DNA from: Hydractinia symbiolongicarpus
Lineage: Eukaryota > Cnidaria > Hydrozoa > Anthoathecata > Hydractiniidae
Assembly: GCF_029227915.1 (NCBI RefSeq)
Contig: NC_079887.1
Coordinates: 23,495,650-23,559,649, forward strand
Direction of reading: 5' to 3'
Length of the DNA: 64,000 nucleotides
Shown here piece after piece: positions 11,653-24,886 of the stretch (position 1 is its first letter; each line of letters begins with the position of its first letter). Below the pieces are notes generated by a model. That model was not told the DNA's origin. It was given only the letters and a program-made list of their open reading frames with translations, and searched no databases. A program made the translations under genes and the position numbers.

Positions 11653-14600
11653 TCATCGGCGCTTACCCACTGCAGATCGCGCGCTCTTTTTAGCTTGCTT
11701 TATGCTCTTTATTTTAACCTCTCGTTTTCGATCTTTCGACCGTTGTTTTTTCTCCGCCATGATCTTTTTTAAACGTCGTTTAAGCTCCTTTTCCTCGTCA
11801 TCCAAAGTTACTATTTGTTTCTTCTTCAGTTCCCTTTCTCTTTCCTTCTCTTCTTCTAATTTTCTCTTCTTCTCTTCGATCTGTTTTCTCAACAACAACT
11901 CAGCTTGCTTTCTCGCTTCGGCAATTTCTTCTTCTTGTTTTCGCGTCGCGATGCGCTTTAATAGTTCGACCACCAATGCAATGGCTTCATCTTTCCTTTG
12001 TTTCTTCATGTTTTCTAACATTTCGAGTGTTTTCTTTTCGCGCTCCTTCTGCTGCTTAATTGCGAGTCGTTTTTCCTCCCTTTTTTTCTTCCTCTTGTCC
12101 TCTCGTACACGGCGCCTCTGTTCCTTCTGTTGCAGAGCATCTTGAACCTCTTTTAACTCGAGCAATTCCCTTCGTCGAGATTCCAATCGTTCGATTTCAT
12201 CTTTTCGCTCACGCTCTTCCCTTTCTTTTGTTTGTCTCTCGTGTTCTTCCGCGTCTTGTCGAATCAATCGCTCTCTTCTTCTATTTCGACGCTTAATGTT
12301 TTTCTCGCTTAAGTGGTGCGTTTTGTCAAAGTCAACTTCAATATTCGCAGTAGCACCTCTCTCGTCTTCTAGCATATATAAAAGTTTTTTACCGCGCATA
12401 GCTTTCATGCACTTCGCAAAGCCAGAGTATTCCATAAATTGCACGTAACATTCAAAATGTATATTCGAGCTGTGAGAAAATGTTTTGAATCCAGTCTCTT
12501 TTACTGCATCGTCGGTTTTCGTTTTTTCGTTTTTAACTTCTTCTAGCATGAGAATTCTTTCTCGATACGGATCATTGTTGGGTATATCAACACACCTCAC
12601 CTCCCCGAAAGTAGAAAACACTGCAGTCAAAACGAGCTCGGATCCACGTGTGTCTTTCTCGTTCTCTACGAACCATTTCGTCGGCAAGTGACTCATGTAG
12701 ACCGTATCAGGTCGTTCACCCGGATGATTCTCGTTGGTAGTTTCCGATTCCCGAAAGTGCGAGTTCCAATCGTGCTTCTTCGGGAACGGTATCTTCTTAC
12801 GAGCAGCTCGTACTCGTAACTGATCGGCGAAACCGTTTAGTTTGATTCCCTTCCCATCAAGCTTGATCAAAAATTTTGTTAGTGTTGTTTTAGAGTCCAC
12901 TTCAGCATCGAAAGTGAGCAATTCCAGCGAAGATTTTGCAACTTTCAACGATAAGAATTGATCGGGTGCAACCATGGCTTTGAGCCTCTCCATTATCTCC
13001 CAATTCGATATGGTAAGACCTAAAAAATTTTTTTGGAAACCGTCAAAACGCAAACTCAAAGCATATTAGATTGCCAACAGTGAGTTGTGGGAACCGAACA
13101 TGTATATAAATATTTTCAGTTGCACCTTCAACCATTTTTACCACTTCACAACCTGGTATTAAGAGCATCATTATACATGAGGGTACCGAAATTCTTGTTT
13201 ATATAATGGTCAGTTAGGGCCACTTTTTTCAAATAAATTCCTGGCTTTCTTCTAAAAACTGCCTCGCTTTCTCAAATTCAACCAAATTATTCCTAAAATG
13301 GAAAACATCGCTTTCAAGTTTGTTGGCTCCAAAAAATACCACCTGGCCACAAAAAAAGACTAACCTCAAAGTGAACAGAGTTGTGCGACTTACTAATTAT
13401 ACTAAATATTTAAAACTTAATATTTATTGATCAAGTTATATAAAGAGCTTTATGCCACGAACTGGTACAATTTGTAGTATTATATAACTGCCATTATGTC
13501 AAAAATATGCAAAAACGCAAAACTCACTCAAAAATGAGAAATTCGAAAACTTCTTTATTATTATTATTACAAAGATTTATACAGGATATAGCCACTTCAG
13601 TGTTGGAAACACTGTTATCAATGTGGGTCCTGTGTTCGAAATGTATACATCAAGTATACACCGGTAATAGCTACCCAATTTCCCTCACATGGCATGGATT
13701 GACCCGTAGCTGTAGTAAAGGCACTTGCTAAACATGCCTGTGCTGTGGACCGAACCACGGACCTTGTGATTGCGAAGCGAACTTTATAACCACAAAGGCA
13801 CACACCACTTACGGACTAGGCTATTGCAGGGTTAGGGCAGAAGCATCACATACTGCTTATTCTATGGGGTGCCATTTTGACAGTATATACCACAATTAAT
13901 ACAGCAATTATGGGTCCCTAGTTTAGTCTAGGTAAATAAAATCAGTTTCTTGTTCTACACATATTCAAAAATGCATGTAATATAATTGCATTATATTGTC
14001 AATTGTTTGTTTTCTATCCATCGTCCAGTTGGCTTGCTTGCTGATTAAATCAGCACACCTAACAAAAGGTTTTCGTAACACCAAATAACAAAGTATAAAA
14101 AAGTACAAAAGATAATAAGTGACCTAATATTGATTAATCCAGATCAAGGCTTTTTGTAAAATCAGACCATTCTGGATCACATCTTTTACCAAAAACTTTG
14201 ATAAGGAAAACACCTTGTAGCTCTAGCTTGCTGCAGAAAAAGGATTTTTTTGTTGGGTAGATAAATATAACGAAAATAACTAATAGGCAAGAAATAGACA
14301 AAAGGAAATAAAGATGTGATATAATTTCTCTTAGCCTTCTATGCAGTATCCTCTGACTGTCCATGGTCTTGTGTCAAGTCTAATTACTACTGCAAGATTT
14401 TCTTTTCTTATTTAAATTTGTTTTTTGGGATATATATTAAGAATTAGAATTAGTTGGTTACTAAATTAATGAACAAAATCTCAATGAGGCAAAAAATAGA
14501 AACGTGAATGCGATTTGTAGAGAACGGAAATGCGGCATTGTCTTGGGGTGATGGGGTTAAAGTGTGTGAGTAATTGAATTTTAAAAAGTGTTTCAACACT

Positions 14601-14794
14601 TTGGCAAAGATTTTAACTAGCTACAATTTTTAAAATTAGAACAACACAATAAACTTGCCTGGTATTTTAAGCGACGGCATAGTTACCACAATGACGAGCC
14701 TTGAAATAGGCTTTAAATATAAATTTCTCGTGGGGTAAAGATCGAAACATTCTGACAAATCTGCAGCAGACACCACAACAACTGAAGCCGCCAT
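11653..14794 (-). CDS. AKAP17A: AKAP17A homologue (PKA-anchoring splicing factor), two exons
   Basis: Exon 1 is 14794-14659 and exon 2 is 13019-11653, together 500 residues. Exon 1 starts MAASVVVVSAADLSECF and contains NLYLKPISRLVIVVTMPSLK, matching the conserved N-terminus of AKAP17A. Exon 2 continues with ISNWEIMERLKAMV and PGERPDTVYM, then an RRM-like region (about 148-270), then a long Arg/Glu/Lys-rich helix to the end. The junction fits only if the intron begins with GC (CCAG|GCAAGT) and ends TTTTTTAG, a GC-AG intron. In vertebrates the protein binds PKA regulatory subunits in splicing speckles. This copy lacks the long RS-type tail, so it is shorter than the human protein (about 700 residues). 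The uninterrupted frame also allows a start at 13059, but exon 1 homology makes that unlikely. The intron carries a SINE. Confidence 0.88.
13553..13808 (-). repeat. tRNA-derived SINE inside the AKAP17A intron
   Basis: On the minus strand a tRNA-like head (GTGGTTATAAAGTTCGC; B box CGTGGTTCGGTCC) is followed by the core GCCATGTGAGGGAAATTGG, shared with the SINE at 41-412. The element ends in CTGTATAAATCTTTGTAATAATAATAA. The tail and orientation are clear. The head differs from that of the first SINE. Confidence 0.7.
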
Positions 14795-15221
14795 ATTGAA
14801 TTTAAGCTGTCATAGTTTTGAGATTCTGATACACCAGATCATATGTCGAATTACAACCTCGTTACCAGTTTTTGTTGCTATAGTGCTCTTTAGCAAGAAA
14901 TATTTTGATGTATTACATATAAAGAAAAATAACTTTTCACTTTTTGTAGCCAGAGAAAGCAAGTGTTTATATTATTAAAACAGTCGAGTCGTTATATGCA
15001 AAAAAAGTTAATGTTGCACTTCGGGTAGCTACACCCGTTGCATCCGGTTGATACCGAAACAGATAGCGTCATTTGTCACGTGACCAGGAAATTCGTCTTC
15101 ACGGAACGCAGTTAGATTTTCCTTCACCACTCCCAGGAGCTCTGTTTAATTTATCTCATCTTGTATTGTAATACTTATTTAGTTTTAGTTTTATCGTAGC
15201 TAGCATTACTGAATTTTCAAT
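14795..15221. promoter_or_regulatory. divergent promoter region between AKAP17A and 14-3-3 epsilon
   Basis: The two ATG codons are 427 bp apart and point outward, so both promoters and 5' UTRs must share this interval. A CACGTGACC motif lies at about 15077. No TATA box is evident for either gene. Confidence 0.6.
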
Positions 15222-18200
15222 ATGGCTGATAAGGAAGATAAAGTATATACTGCTCGTTTAGCAGAACAAGCTGAACGATATGACGGTAAGATAAAGTATA
15301 ACTATAGCTAACCGTTCAATCTTTATTTATATGCTTTCATTTTATGCAACTTTATACGACTAAATTTATAACTAAAGAAAAGTAAGGGAATTCTTGGCAT
15401 GATTGGTAAAAATCTAGAAAAGAGCTGTTAGGCCATAGCCACCCATATATATATATGTATCTTCCAATGTTTATTATTCTAAGAAATTAGCCAGCTAGTT
15501 AGCTAGCTGGCTAATAGCTAATAAAAATTATATAACTGATTGGTAAAAATGGACATTTGTCAGGATATGTGGGTAACCTGTCAAACTTTCAGTAAAATTA
15601 ACGCGAAACCCTGCACAAGAATATGAAAAAGAGGGTAGACAAGTTACATTGTGTCATAAACCTACAAAAATGTCAAAAACGCATACTTATGTCAACATAA
15701 GTTTGTCCATCAACAAGAACTTTTGAGCCAAAAATGCTTCAAAGGAATAGAATTGTTTATTAACAGCGACACCAATCTTGTATCTCAAAATTTCTCCACA
15801 TGTCTCTGACGAAAAACATAATAGCAGACATACTACGAACTGTACCACGAACAAACTTTGTTGAAAGTTTGTTCAGATGGAGTTCTGCAAAAAAAAAAAG
15901 TGACACAATTCTTTTTACTGTAAGTTGTATTTTTTGTGCGCATAATTAACGGAATTGAAAGTGCTGTTTTGTATTTCCCGAATAATTCGGACGAGTTTGA
16001 GAAAGTACCGAAAAATGTTACCCTTAAAAAGCCTGAATTTTGTTTAAAAATTTAAGCATACTTTTGGTTATAGCACAGCATAAATTTTTTATCTTGGAAA
16101 TTCTACTAAGATAAAAAAAAACATTTCTTTGTCTATCAACGAAAACTGTGTTGACGAAACATCCTTGTAAAAGGGGCGTTCATTCTACAAAAAAAGTTTG
16201 TCAATGTAAAAAGGTTTAATTTGTTGTACGTGTATGGCTACAATGATTTGTCAACATTGGTGCTTTAGAGGAGCTGATTAAAATTACAAATGGGTTGTCC
16301 TTTTATCAATGAACTCGAAATGACTTCAGTCAAATTTTTTTACAAATTAAAATAACTTATAATTCTTAAAAAGATTGAGACAACAGTCATTTTAAACGGT
16401 AGTGAGTGATATATGCACACATGCATACATGCAAAATAATTTAGCATGGTTTAACAAAACTATATAATTGACTAATGATATACACTAGGAAGTATGCCTA
16501 AATTACTTAATATGTATACATTTACTATATATACCTATCAAAATATTCACAAAAAGCCTGTAGTGGCAGAAAATCATGCTGAAATTGATTGTGATAAAGT
16601 TATAATACCGATTAGGCTAGTACACAATTGTTATTTATGCTTTCTAAGTGCATTGCTTTTGGGTTTTTTTTCAAAATGTTTGTAATTGTATATATATTGT
16701 TGTTTTTGGCTGTTGTGTATTACGTAAGGCATTGAAACCATGGTAAAATCATGTTTGCAATGGGCCCACCATATGCGTGAGATTTGTGGTCTGAAATTTT
16801 GTGTATGTTTAATTCTTAACATTTTTTACACTTAAGTAATATATACATTGTTTATAACATCTGTGTACTAAAAAAACATATGGTTATTTGATGTTTGTAT
16901 AGTATTATCATGAAGGTAAACCACTCAAAAGGCTAATAATTATTGAAAATATTACAATTATTTTCCAAAATGTTCTTCTTTCAAGATATATAATAAATTT
17001 TCGTAAATATTTCTTAACCTGTAGAATTTCTAGATAACTACTTGTATTTTGGCTAATAGACATACACCGAGTGCATTATATATGTTTATATAAACTAGTG
17101 TTATGGCTTATAAAAATGTTGGCCCAGTTGTTTGATAAGTTCAAATCACATGAGTGTTTTTATAATTTTATAAAGTATTACATGCCAAAAATTGCACTAT
17201 ATACAAAATGATTAAACTTTGTTAATTACTTTAAATCACTTAAATAAACGAAGAAACCTTTTTTTTAACAAAAGAGTTTTGTGAATAAAAGGTTTTTTAA
17301 CTTCTTACATAAGTAGCAAACATGGTGTCAACTCTATAGGAAAAGCAAACGGACAGGCCTTTCCTTAAAACTATGATAAATTATACATTCATTGCAAATT
17401 TTAATATAACTTAAATAAATGAATGATTTTAGTCTTATAAACTTGGACATTGCATGTTTTAGTATTTTGTTGTATTGGTAAAATAAAGCCTTCAACAAAT
17501 AACAAATGTTTAATTTTAATATTGTCTCAAAATGTTTTAAACTTTGTTTTGAAAACATTATGCCCAGGCTAGCCTTTGTTTTATCTCTTAGGCAGACAAT
17601 TCCCAGTTAAAATTACTAGTTTACTTTCCCAATTATTAAGCACCCTTTTGCTAAAGACTTACGAAGGTCATTTTTCGAAACCTAATATACAAAATTAGGT
17701 AAAAATCCATTCTATGAATATACATATTTTTCCTGTTGTAAATGCACTAAAAATACAATAATTACATGGTATTAAAGTCAGGAGAGCTGTTTCCAATCAT
17801 TTGAGACAACAGCAGTGTAAAAATTTTCCATAGAGAATTCCTGGTTGGGCCTAACGGCTTGAAATGTAACGCCCTGCTGCCCTATTGTATTCTAAGACTG
17901 CTTAAATTTATTGTTTTAATTTTTTTTATCATACACATTTCAAAACCATTTAAGGATACTGCAATGGTTCAGACTCCTTCATTATTTTTCAAAAGTTCTG
18001 GGGTTTGCTTGGAGATAAAAACCGATTAAATTGTCTATAAGATATTATAAATATAGAATTTAATTTTTTATCCTGGTAGCCATAACTCTACATGTTTTTT
18101 TCACTAAATTTAAAAGTGTAAACTCACCTTCTTTTTATTTTTTTGCGTAATATTTAGGCATCTTTGCAAATAAAATTTGAGAATTCTTGAATAACTTCCT

Positions 18201-20473
18201 TCCTTTTCTAAAAGCACCTGCATTTTTATGGCGTATGCGGCTTATCAACACCTTTATTTTTTAGTGATTGAGATTTTTCGTTATCTGTCTTTTTTGGGTT
18301 TATTTATAGAGCTTTTGAATTTTTTAAGTGTTTAATCTAATTAATGTCTGAAATAAAAAAATTGAAAATGTTTCATTTCAAAGTCGCAATGATCCCCCAA
18401 CAAGTTCTATATGATAGTCCACTGTTTTGTTTTTTAACCAGTAATACGTGGTATAATGTTGCTAAGGACGCCAAGATTTTATTGATTGTCTTTTCTAACG
18501 AATTATATATGACAGTCTACTGTTTTTTTCCAGTAATATGTAGAAAAGTGTTGTTAAGAACGCAGAGACTTCATTGGTCGATCTAAGAATATCAATAAAC
18601 AAAGCTTGTTCTCTTTTCCTCTAGAAATGGTATCAGCTATGAAAGACATTGCACAGATGGGAGTTGGGCTCTCAACTGAAGAGCGAAATCTTTTATCAGT
18701 GGCATACAAAAATGTCATCGGTTCTCGGCGAGCATCTTGGCGTATAATATCGAGTGCAGAGGCGAAAGAAGAGGCAAAGATGGAGAAGGAAGAGGGAGAT
18801 AAGGATTTCTTTAAATTAACAGAAACATACAGAAAACAAATAGAGAAGGAGCTGCAGGATATTTGTAGTGACATTCTTGACCTGCTGGACAAACATCTCA
18901 TTCCATCAGCGACAGTAGCAGAGGGTGAAGGTACTACAGAAGTTAACGAAGCATATGTGTTTTACTACAAAATGTAAGTTGTGGTATATTTGTTGTAAAG
19001 ACTTCTAGAAACTGGATTAGGGTTGCCACACCTCCTACACAATAAATAAACGTGGACTTCCTATAATCTCCTAAATAACCTAAAATTTGACCAAAAACCT
19101 GAATTCTCCTTAAACCTAAAATTGTGCAGTTTCAAATCTGAGGTTCCCCTGCAGACAAGAGGAAGTTAGGGAGTGGGGTGCGGATGCGGATGTGGGATCT
19201 CACTTACCTTATTTAGTTAGTCGTGCAAGCTTTATTTTAGCACATTATATGTTTTAGGAGAACTTTCCTTTGACTATTAAGAACGTCATAACAACATTTG
19301 AAAACAAAGCTTACAAGATGCGCTTGTCTCAGGGCACCCATTTAATTTGGTGTTGAGAATTTTTATAGTATGAATTTTAACGACAGTGGGGGAAAGTTAC
19401 TTTGTTAACCAAACCAAATTGCCAACAATACAAGATTTTTACCAGCTTTTTATAAGTAATTCAGGGGAAAATCTAATGTACTTAAACAAAAACAAAATAT
19501 AGACAAACAAAAACAAAAGGGATGTATTACACGACGAAAGTTATGTTATTGAGTATATCTTTATAGGAAAGGCGACTACCTTCGTTACTTGGCAGAATTC
19601 TCCAGAGACAACGAACGGAAAGAAGCTGCTGAGAATTCACTCGTGGCTTACAAAAGCGCTTCTGATAAATCTGCTACAGCGCTGCAACCAACCCATCCCA
19701 TCCGACTTGGATTGGCCTTAAACTTCTCTGTCTTCTACTACGAGATTCTCAATTCACCCGAGCGGGCTTGTCGTCTAGCCAAGCAAGCGTTTGACGATGC
19801 TGTTACAGAACTTGATGGATTGCCAGAGGAGAACTACAAGGACAGTACATTGATCATGCAGTTGCTTAGAGATAATTTAACGTTATGGACGTCGGACATG
19901 CAAACCGAGGAAGGTAAGTACAAAGATCTGCGATGGTGATAATAATAACACAGGGTGGATTCACCTGAAATCTCCTAAGGACAGAAAATATTAAATTATT
20001 CAAAAAATTTGTGTACTGTGTGTACACTGTTGAACTATTTTATTATTATTATCACGCAAAGATTAGCGAGTATTTTTTGTTGGAAATTTCCCTGCCTTTT
20101 GCTTTAATAGTTATTAATATTTTTTGTGTGAAAGTCAAAATGGCGGCAATGCAAAAACACGTGGTCTACTTTGTGACAAACGTTTCATGTTTACAATGAC
20201 GAACATATCATTTTCAAAAACTTTTTATTATATTGAAGAGAAGTAAGTTTGCGCATTACTAACAGACTGCAGACAGTGAGTAGGATTCAATCCGCGGTCC
20301 CCAGAATTATAAAGTATTGCCGCCTCGGTGTAGTGGGTTCGTCTGCGGCTCTAGGTTCTGGGGAGCAAGGACTGCTGAAAGAAAGATAAATATGAACAAA
20401 AAAATCTCACAGTGTTGTTGATTTTTTAGCAGAAAAAGGTGACTCCGAATTACAAGACGTTGAAGATAAATAA
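15222..20473 (+). CDS. YWHAE: 14-3-3 epsilon, four exons
   Basis: Exons are 15222-15285, 18625-18973, 19567-19913 and 20430-20473, all GT-AG, giving about 267 residues (266 if the last exon starts at 20433). The 14-3-3 signatures are intact: [59 protein letters not shown] and [20 protein letters not shown]. Phosphopeptide-pocket residues are present (K50, R57 and the RY of YLRYLAEF). SWRIIS and the C-terminal LQDVEDK point to the epsilon isoform. It is a dimeric adaptor that binds phosphoserine/threonine motifs in the cytosol. The protein is longer than usual because of charged insertions after [10 protein letters not shown] and before VFYYKM. Intron 1 is 3.3 kb. Confidence 0.95.
15286..18624. 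other. 14-3-3 intron 1
   Basis: AT-rich intron with no nested gene. Near its 3' end two diverged direct repeats (about 18401-18494 and 18504-18586) share TATATGAYAGTCYACTGTTT and CCAGTAATA. A TAGCTAGC tract lies at about 15495-15515. Confidence 0.5.
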
Positions 20474-20714
20474 ACAGCTAATTATATTAATGCACCATCA
20501 TTCGATGAAAAAAAACATTGTTTACACCAATATCGAGGTGATATCTGGACCAATATTGATGCCGTTTTCTCTCAACATGCAACTGGAGCGCTTAATATGT
20601 CATTGTGCTTTGTCTGGTCTGAAAAATTTTCTTTAGCCCTGCAGAATTATTTGCAATTTTTGTGTCTGTCTTTCTGATTGTTTTTTCTGAAATTTGTTTG
20701 GCCAAGTATCTTAC
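20474..20714. other. 14-3-3 3' UTR and spacer
   Basis: Probable 3' UTR. No canonical AATAAA was fixed. Confidence 0.35.
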
Positions 20715-20893
20715 GTTGATTAATTTTCGTTAAGGCTTATTTTCGCAAAATAAAAAAATGCTTTTCGCAAAAATTAATTCTCGCAAGTCATTTATGCTGA
20801 GATTTTTCGCGAATACATCATTTTAATGTTTGAAAAATTTCACGCAAACAAATTTTCGTTAATATGGTTGAAATTCGCGAAAATTAATCAACT
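20715..20893. mobile_element. MITE with 15-bp perfect inverted ends
   Basis: The ends are GTTGATTAATTTTCG (20715-20729) and CGAAAATTAATCAAC (20879-20893). The interior has repeated TTTTCGC and GCGAAAA motifs. No coding capacity. Confidence 0.6.
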
Positions 20894-21980
20894 TTAGCTC
20901 CAAGTGAATATCAACTTCCAACAAAAGAATAATTAACATAACCAATTCAATTAAACGAATGTTTTCAATTAACGCTTTTTAGTCGCTTCTTGTCGCTTTT
21001 TGTTCCATAGGAAGATAAAAAGAGATTATTATTATTGGCATGTACCCCACTGTATATGAGTTTCCGTCTTATTTATACATTGTTTATATTATAGTTCATT
21101 TGGTGTGTGTTGTTGCGACAGTAGAAATTTATTAATTTATTTGAACACGAGAAAAAAAATATGAGCTTTGTCTTCCATAGCTTGTTCTGTTGTCTTAATT
21201 ATCCAACATCTTAAAGAGGCTACGAAAAGGCTGTTTGTTTTCGACTTTAGTGACTTACACGAAAGTCGAGCTAAGGGCGCTGGAAAGATTTATGATCACT
21301 GAGGACAAAAACAACAACTTAAATCATCTTAAATATCATATTGGGCATCAAATATAACTGAAAATGACAGTAAAGTCCCTTCATATATTGGATATCCATG
21401 ATTTATTCGATATAAGTACTTACCTTGCTTTAAACTCAACTTTTTAATAAAATAAACTTCAAACCTTTAAAATTAGCTAGCTAGCTATTAGCCTAGTTGA
21501 CTAAACTTTCTTCGAGGATATCTAAACCAGTTTCCTTCAAACGAAAGCTTAGACGTAAACAAATGTCACGGCAAATCCCTAAAATTCAAATCCACCTCAC
21601 AGCAAACCCCGAATTACAATCAACCAATCAGGGCAAATTCGGTGTGGTCACATGTTCCCCTCTTAAATAATACAAGAATTAATTATATTTCTTCAGGTGA
21701 GTAAAACCATTCTCGCTTTAAACAAAAGATTTCCGATAATACCACGTAAACAAAGAACAATAGAACTAACCAATCAAAAAGGGCGGTCAGTCTTCTGACC
21801 GCAGAAAAATCGTTCGAGACCTAGCGTAATTTTTTCCACCTTCACTATTCCGATTTCCTGGTGGTAGGAAAAATTATGCTATGTCTCCTAGCTAGCTATA
21901 TCCTTCGAAATTTTGCATAAAAACATCAAGTTTATTGTTTTGTTCAGTTTTGATGTCATTATTTGGCTTTATAACTCGTT
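20894..21980. other. spacer upstream of the P-element relic
   Basis: No gene seen. The left end of the P-element-like transposon should be here but could not be located. A GCGGTCAGTCTTCTGACCGC palindrome lies at about 21782-21801. Confidence 0.4.
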
Positions 21981-24660
21981 ATGCCAGGTGAAAACTGTGC
22001 ATTTTTTGGTTGTCCTGTCTCAAGAAGATTTAAAGGGGTTAGTGTGTTTAAAGTTTCGTCCCCAAGTAACGATATAAATAAGAAATGGGCTGAACTTATC
22101 AATATTATGACAAAGGACAGAGTTGTGGATGTTTCATTAAAAAAACGTAAATGAAGTTTGCAAGTTATATATATGCGAAAGACATTTCTCCAAAAATGAT
22201 TATTGGGAATGTAAGTTTCTGACATGTTAATTTACTTTGTCTGTTGTGTAGGTTTTTTTTATTGTAGCTAGCTAGCTAAAGCTATACTAATCAATTCATG
22301 TACTTATAACAGCTCCTGGACAAAAGAATATAGCTATTATCGAATAATTCCTTTCTAGAATAGCTAGCTTAGCAATATATTTAAGAAAGTTACACTAGTT
22401 CTAATTTTGTTCATTACAGATGCAACACCAAAAACTTTGAAAGAAGGAGCCGTACCAACATTAAATCTGCCAAAAGAAAGATTGTTTCTCTTAAACCGCG
22501 TTCAACCCAAGTTTGTCCAACTACTTCCATTGACCAATGTGAAGAATTCATGGTATTAGCAGAGTCTCCTCCATCTTCAACACCTGTTTCTGTTTGCAAA
22601 TGTTTATTGATCAATCTTTAACATATTCTGTGAGAGTGTATGGATTGATGTTAAAAGATGATCATTTTCTGTATAAATCTAATGGACACTCATTATGTAA
22701 CATTACTTTATTTAATTTAATAGCTGAACTTCGAATCCGAGTAAAGCAATTAATTACAAAAAGCATGTCATACTGAAATATCAACAGCTATCTTTCAAGC
22801 CAAGATTTCATCAGGATCAGTCAAGTGCTTGTGATATCCTACTTAGTCACACTATGTCATGTCATAATTGTGAGTCGCTGAAAATTAAGTCTACTTATGA
22901 ACGAAATCGTAAGAACGCCATGTTAAATCAACCTGCAGAATTAAATGCTCCTGTAAAATTGTAATCACCAGAGCGTATTAAATTGAACCTGCAAACACAA
23001 CGTTTAAAATGTGAAGAATTGGAGCAGCAACTGGCTAAAATGGGAGTGGCATTGCAAAAAGAAAGCCAACCGATAATTTCTGACACTAACAATGATTTTA
23101 AATCATTATTTTCTGGATGTCACCAATAAGATGTTCCCAATTTCATGAACTTGTTTTGGGAATAACAGCAAAAATATGTTAATTCTTTATATCCTAATAT
23201 TGCCATCCAATGATAATTAAATACTGTCTCAACTTAGCCGCAAAATCACCATCCGCCTACTCTGATCTCCGATATGATGGCAACATTGGATCTGGTATAT
23301 TAGTTCTACTAAGTTTACGTGCCCTGCGCGATTACAAAAATTATATTCACCCAACCGTGGTTTTAACCCTGCTGTGATACAAGATTTAGTTTAGAAAACA
23401 ACTGATTTCTCTGGACCAGAAAGATTTATCAACATTATGTTTGATGAAATGAAGGTACAAGAAGATCTTGTTTGGGATAAACACTCAGGAGAACTGATTG
23501 GGTTTGTTGATCTGGGTGATATACATACAAACTTTGCCACTTTAAAAAACGTTAAAGAACTAGCTACTCGTGTACTTGTTTCTCTGGTCAAAAGTATTGT
23601 AAATCCATTGTCATACAGCTTAGCTACATTTGCAACAACTGGTGCTACATTCTTTCAAATCGTGCTAATTTTTTTGGAAACCTGTATGTTATCTTGAAGG
23701 AATCAATTTAAAAGTTATTGCTACAACTGCAGATGGAGCTTCCTATAATCGAAAGTTTTTCTGAATGCACAAAAATCTGACTGGATACTCTGATAAAACA
23801 GTTGCGAATCTAACAAAAAATCTTTGTAGTGTGGAGCAACGTTTTATTTACTTTATTCCAGATGTTCCCAATCTTATTAAAACCGCAAGAAATTGCCTTT
23901 CTAATTCTGGGTCAGGTCGTGTAACTAGATTTATGTAGAACAGTGGCTTTTTCATCCTTTGGTCACATATTTCAATTTGTTTCATGAAATTTAGAAGTGG
24001 ACTGAAACTTGTTCCAAAACTTAAAACAGATCATATCAATTTGACACCATACTCAGTTATGAGAGTTCGGCTTCCTGCCCAGGTACTGAGCGAAAGCGTT
24101 GACAATGTCCTTAACCAATTTGGTCCTCAAGAGGCATCTGGTACCGCAAAATTTTGTCTAATGATGACAATTTTTTTGTGTTCCTAACGTTTAAACAAAC
24201 GTTAGGAACACAGCAGAATTCACATTAAAACAGAAGCCTTTTTTTAAAGCCATATGATTCAGTCAATGATAAAAGGTTTGCTTGGCTGGAGAGTTTTTTA
24301 TTATATTTTGTGGAGTGGAAGGAGTCTTTTTTCAGAAAATGCCAAATCCAATATGTTTATTTCGTGGCAAACACATGAGGGTTTTCAGACAACAGTCCAT
24401 TCGTTTATTGAAGTAGTCAAATTTTTATTGCAAAATGGAGTAGCCTATGTTCTATCTGAACCATTTTGCCAAGACGACGTAGAAAATTATTTTGGTAGAC
24501 AGCGTGTCATTGAAAGAAGACGTGACAATCCAACAGTTAGGGATGTGGGTTATAATGACAATACTATCAAGACATAATATTCAGTTTGACCGATTTCTGG
24601 TAATGTACAAGGGCAAGAAAAATATCATTGACAATACACCTTTTCCAAAAAGAAAAAGAT
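21981..24660 (+). pseudogene. P-element-like transposase with THAP domain, decayed
   Basis: The frame opens with a THAP zinc finger (MPGENCAFFGCPVSRRF, then WAEL). It shifts at an A7 run (22139-22145) and continues in another frame to the second half of the zinc site (ICERHFSKNDYW), followed by a donor-like GTAAGT. After a short intron the THAP-transposase motif GAVPTLNLP appears. Further on are MFDEMKVQEDLVWD (first catalytic Asp, about 23437), TADGAS (second Asp, about 23727) and [16 protein letters not shown] (catalytic Glu region, about 24460), then [16 protein letters not shown]. At least several frameshifts and stops separate these blocks, so the gene is dead. A 15-bp hairpin at 24178-24211 interrupts it. 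No terminal repeats were found. Confidence 0.8.
24178..24211. repeat. perfect 15-bp-arm hairpin in the P-element relic
   Basis: GTGTTCCTAACGTTT, loop AAAC, then the exact reverse complement. It lies inside former coding sequence, so one half is probably a templated copy of the other. Confidence 0.9.
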
Positions 24661-24886
24661 GCCTTAACTTCCATCTTAGACGCATCGTTCTGGACATGGA
24701 CTATAAAAACTGTCACACCGGCTATTTTTATAGCCACAAATTTTTTAAAAACATTAATATTTCGCTATTTACTAGTTTTCTTTATACTGAGTGCAAGGCG
24801 AATATTTGCTGTTTGCTCTTCTGAGCAGTTTGAGCTCCCCTCCCATCGACAGATAATATGTAGTGAGCTACTGAAGTTCGGAATTA

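Noticed and set aside
11702-12296. Plus-strand frames rich in Ser/Phe
   Set aside because: Antisense of the charged helix of AKAP17A.
20265-20375. Possible tRNA-like sequence on the minus strand (GGATTGAATCC)
   Set aside because: Only a B-box-like motif; no cloverleaf could be drawn.
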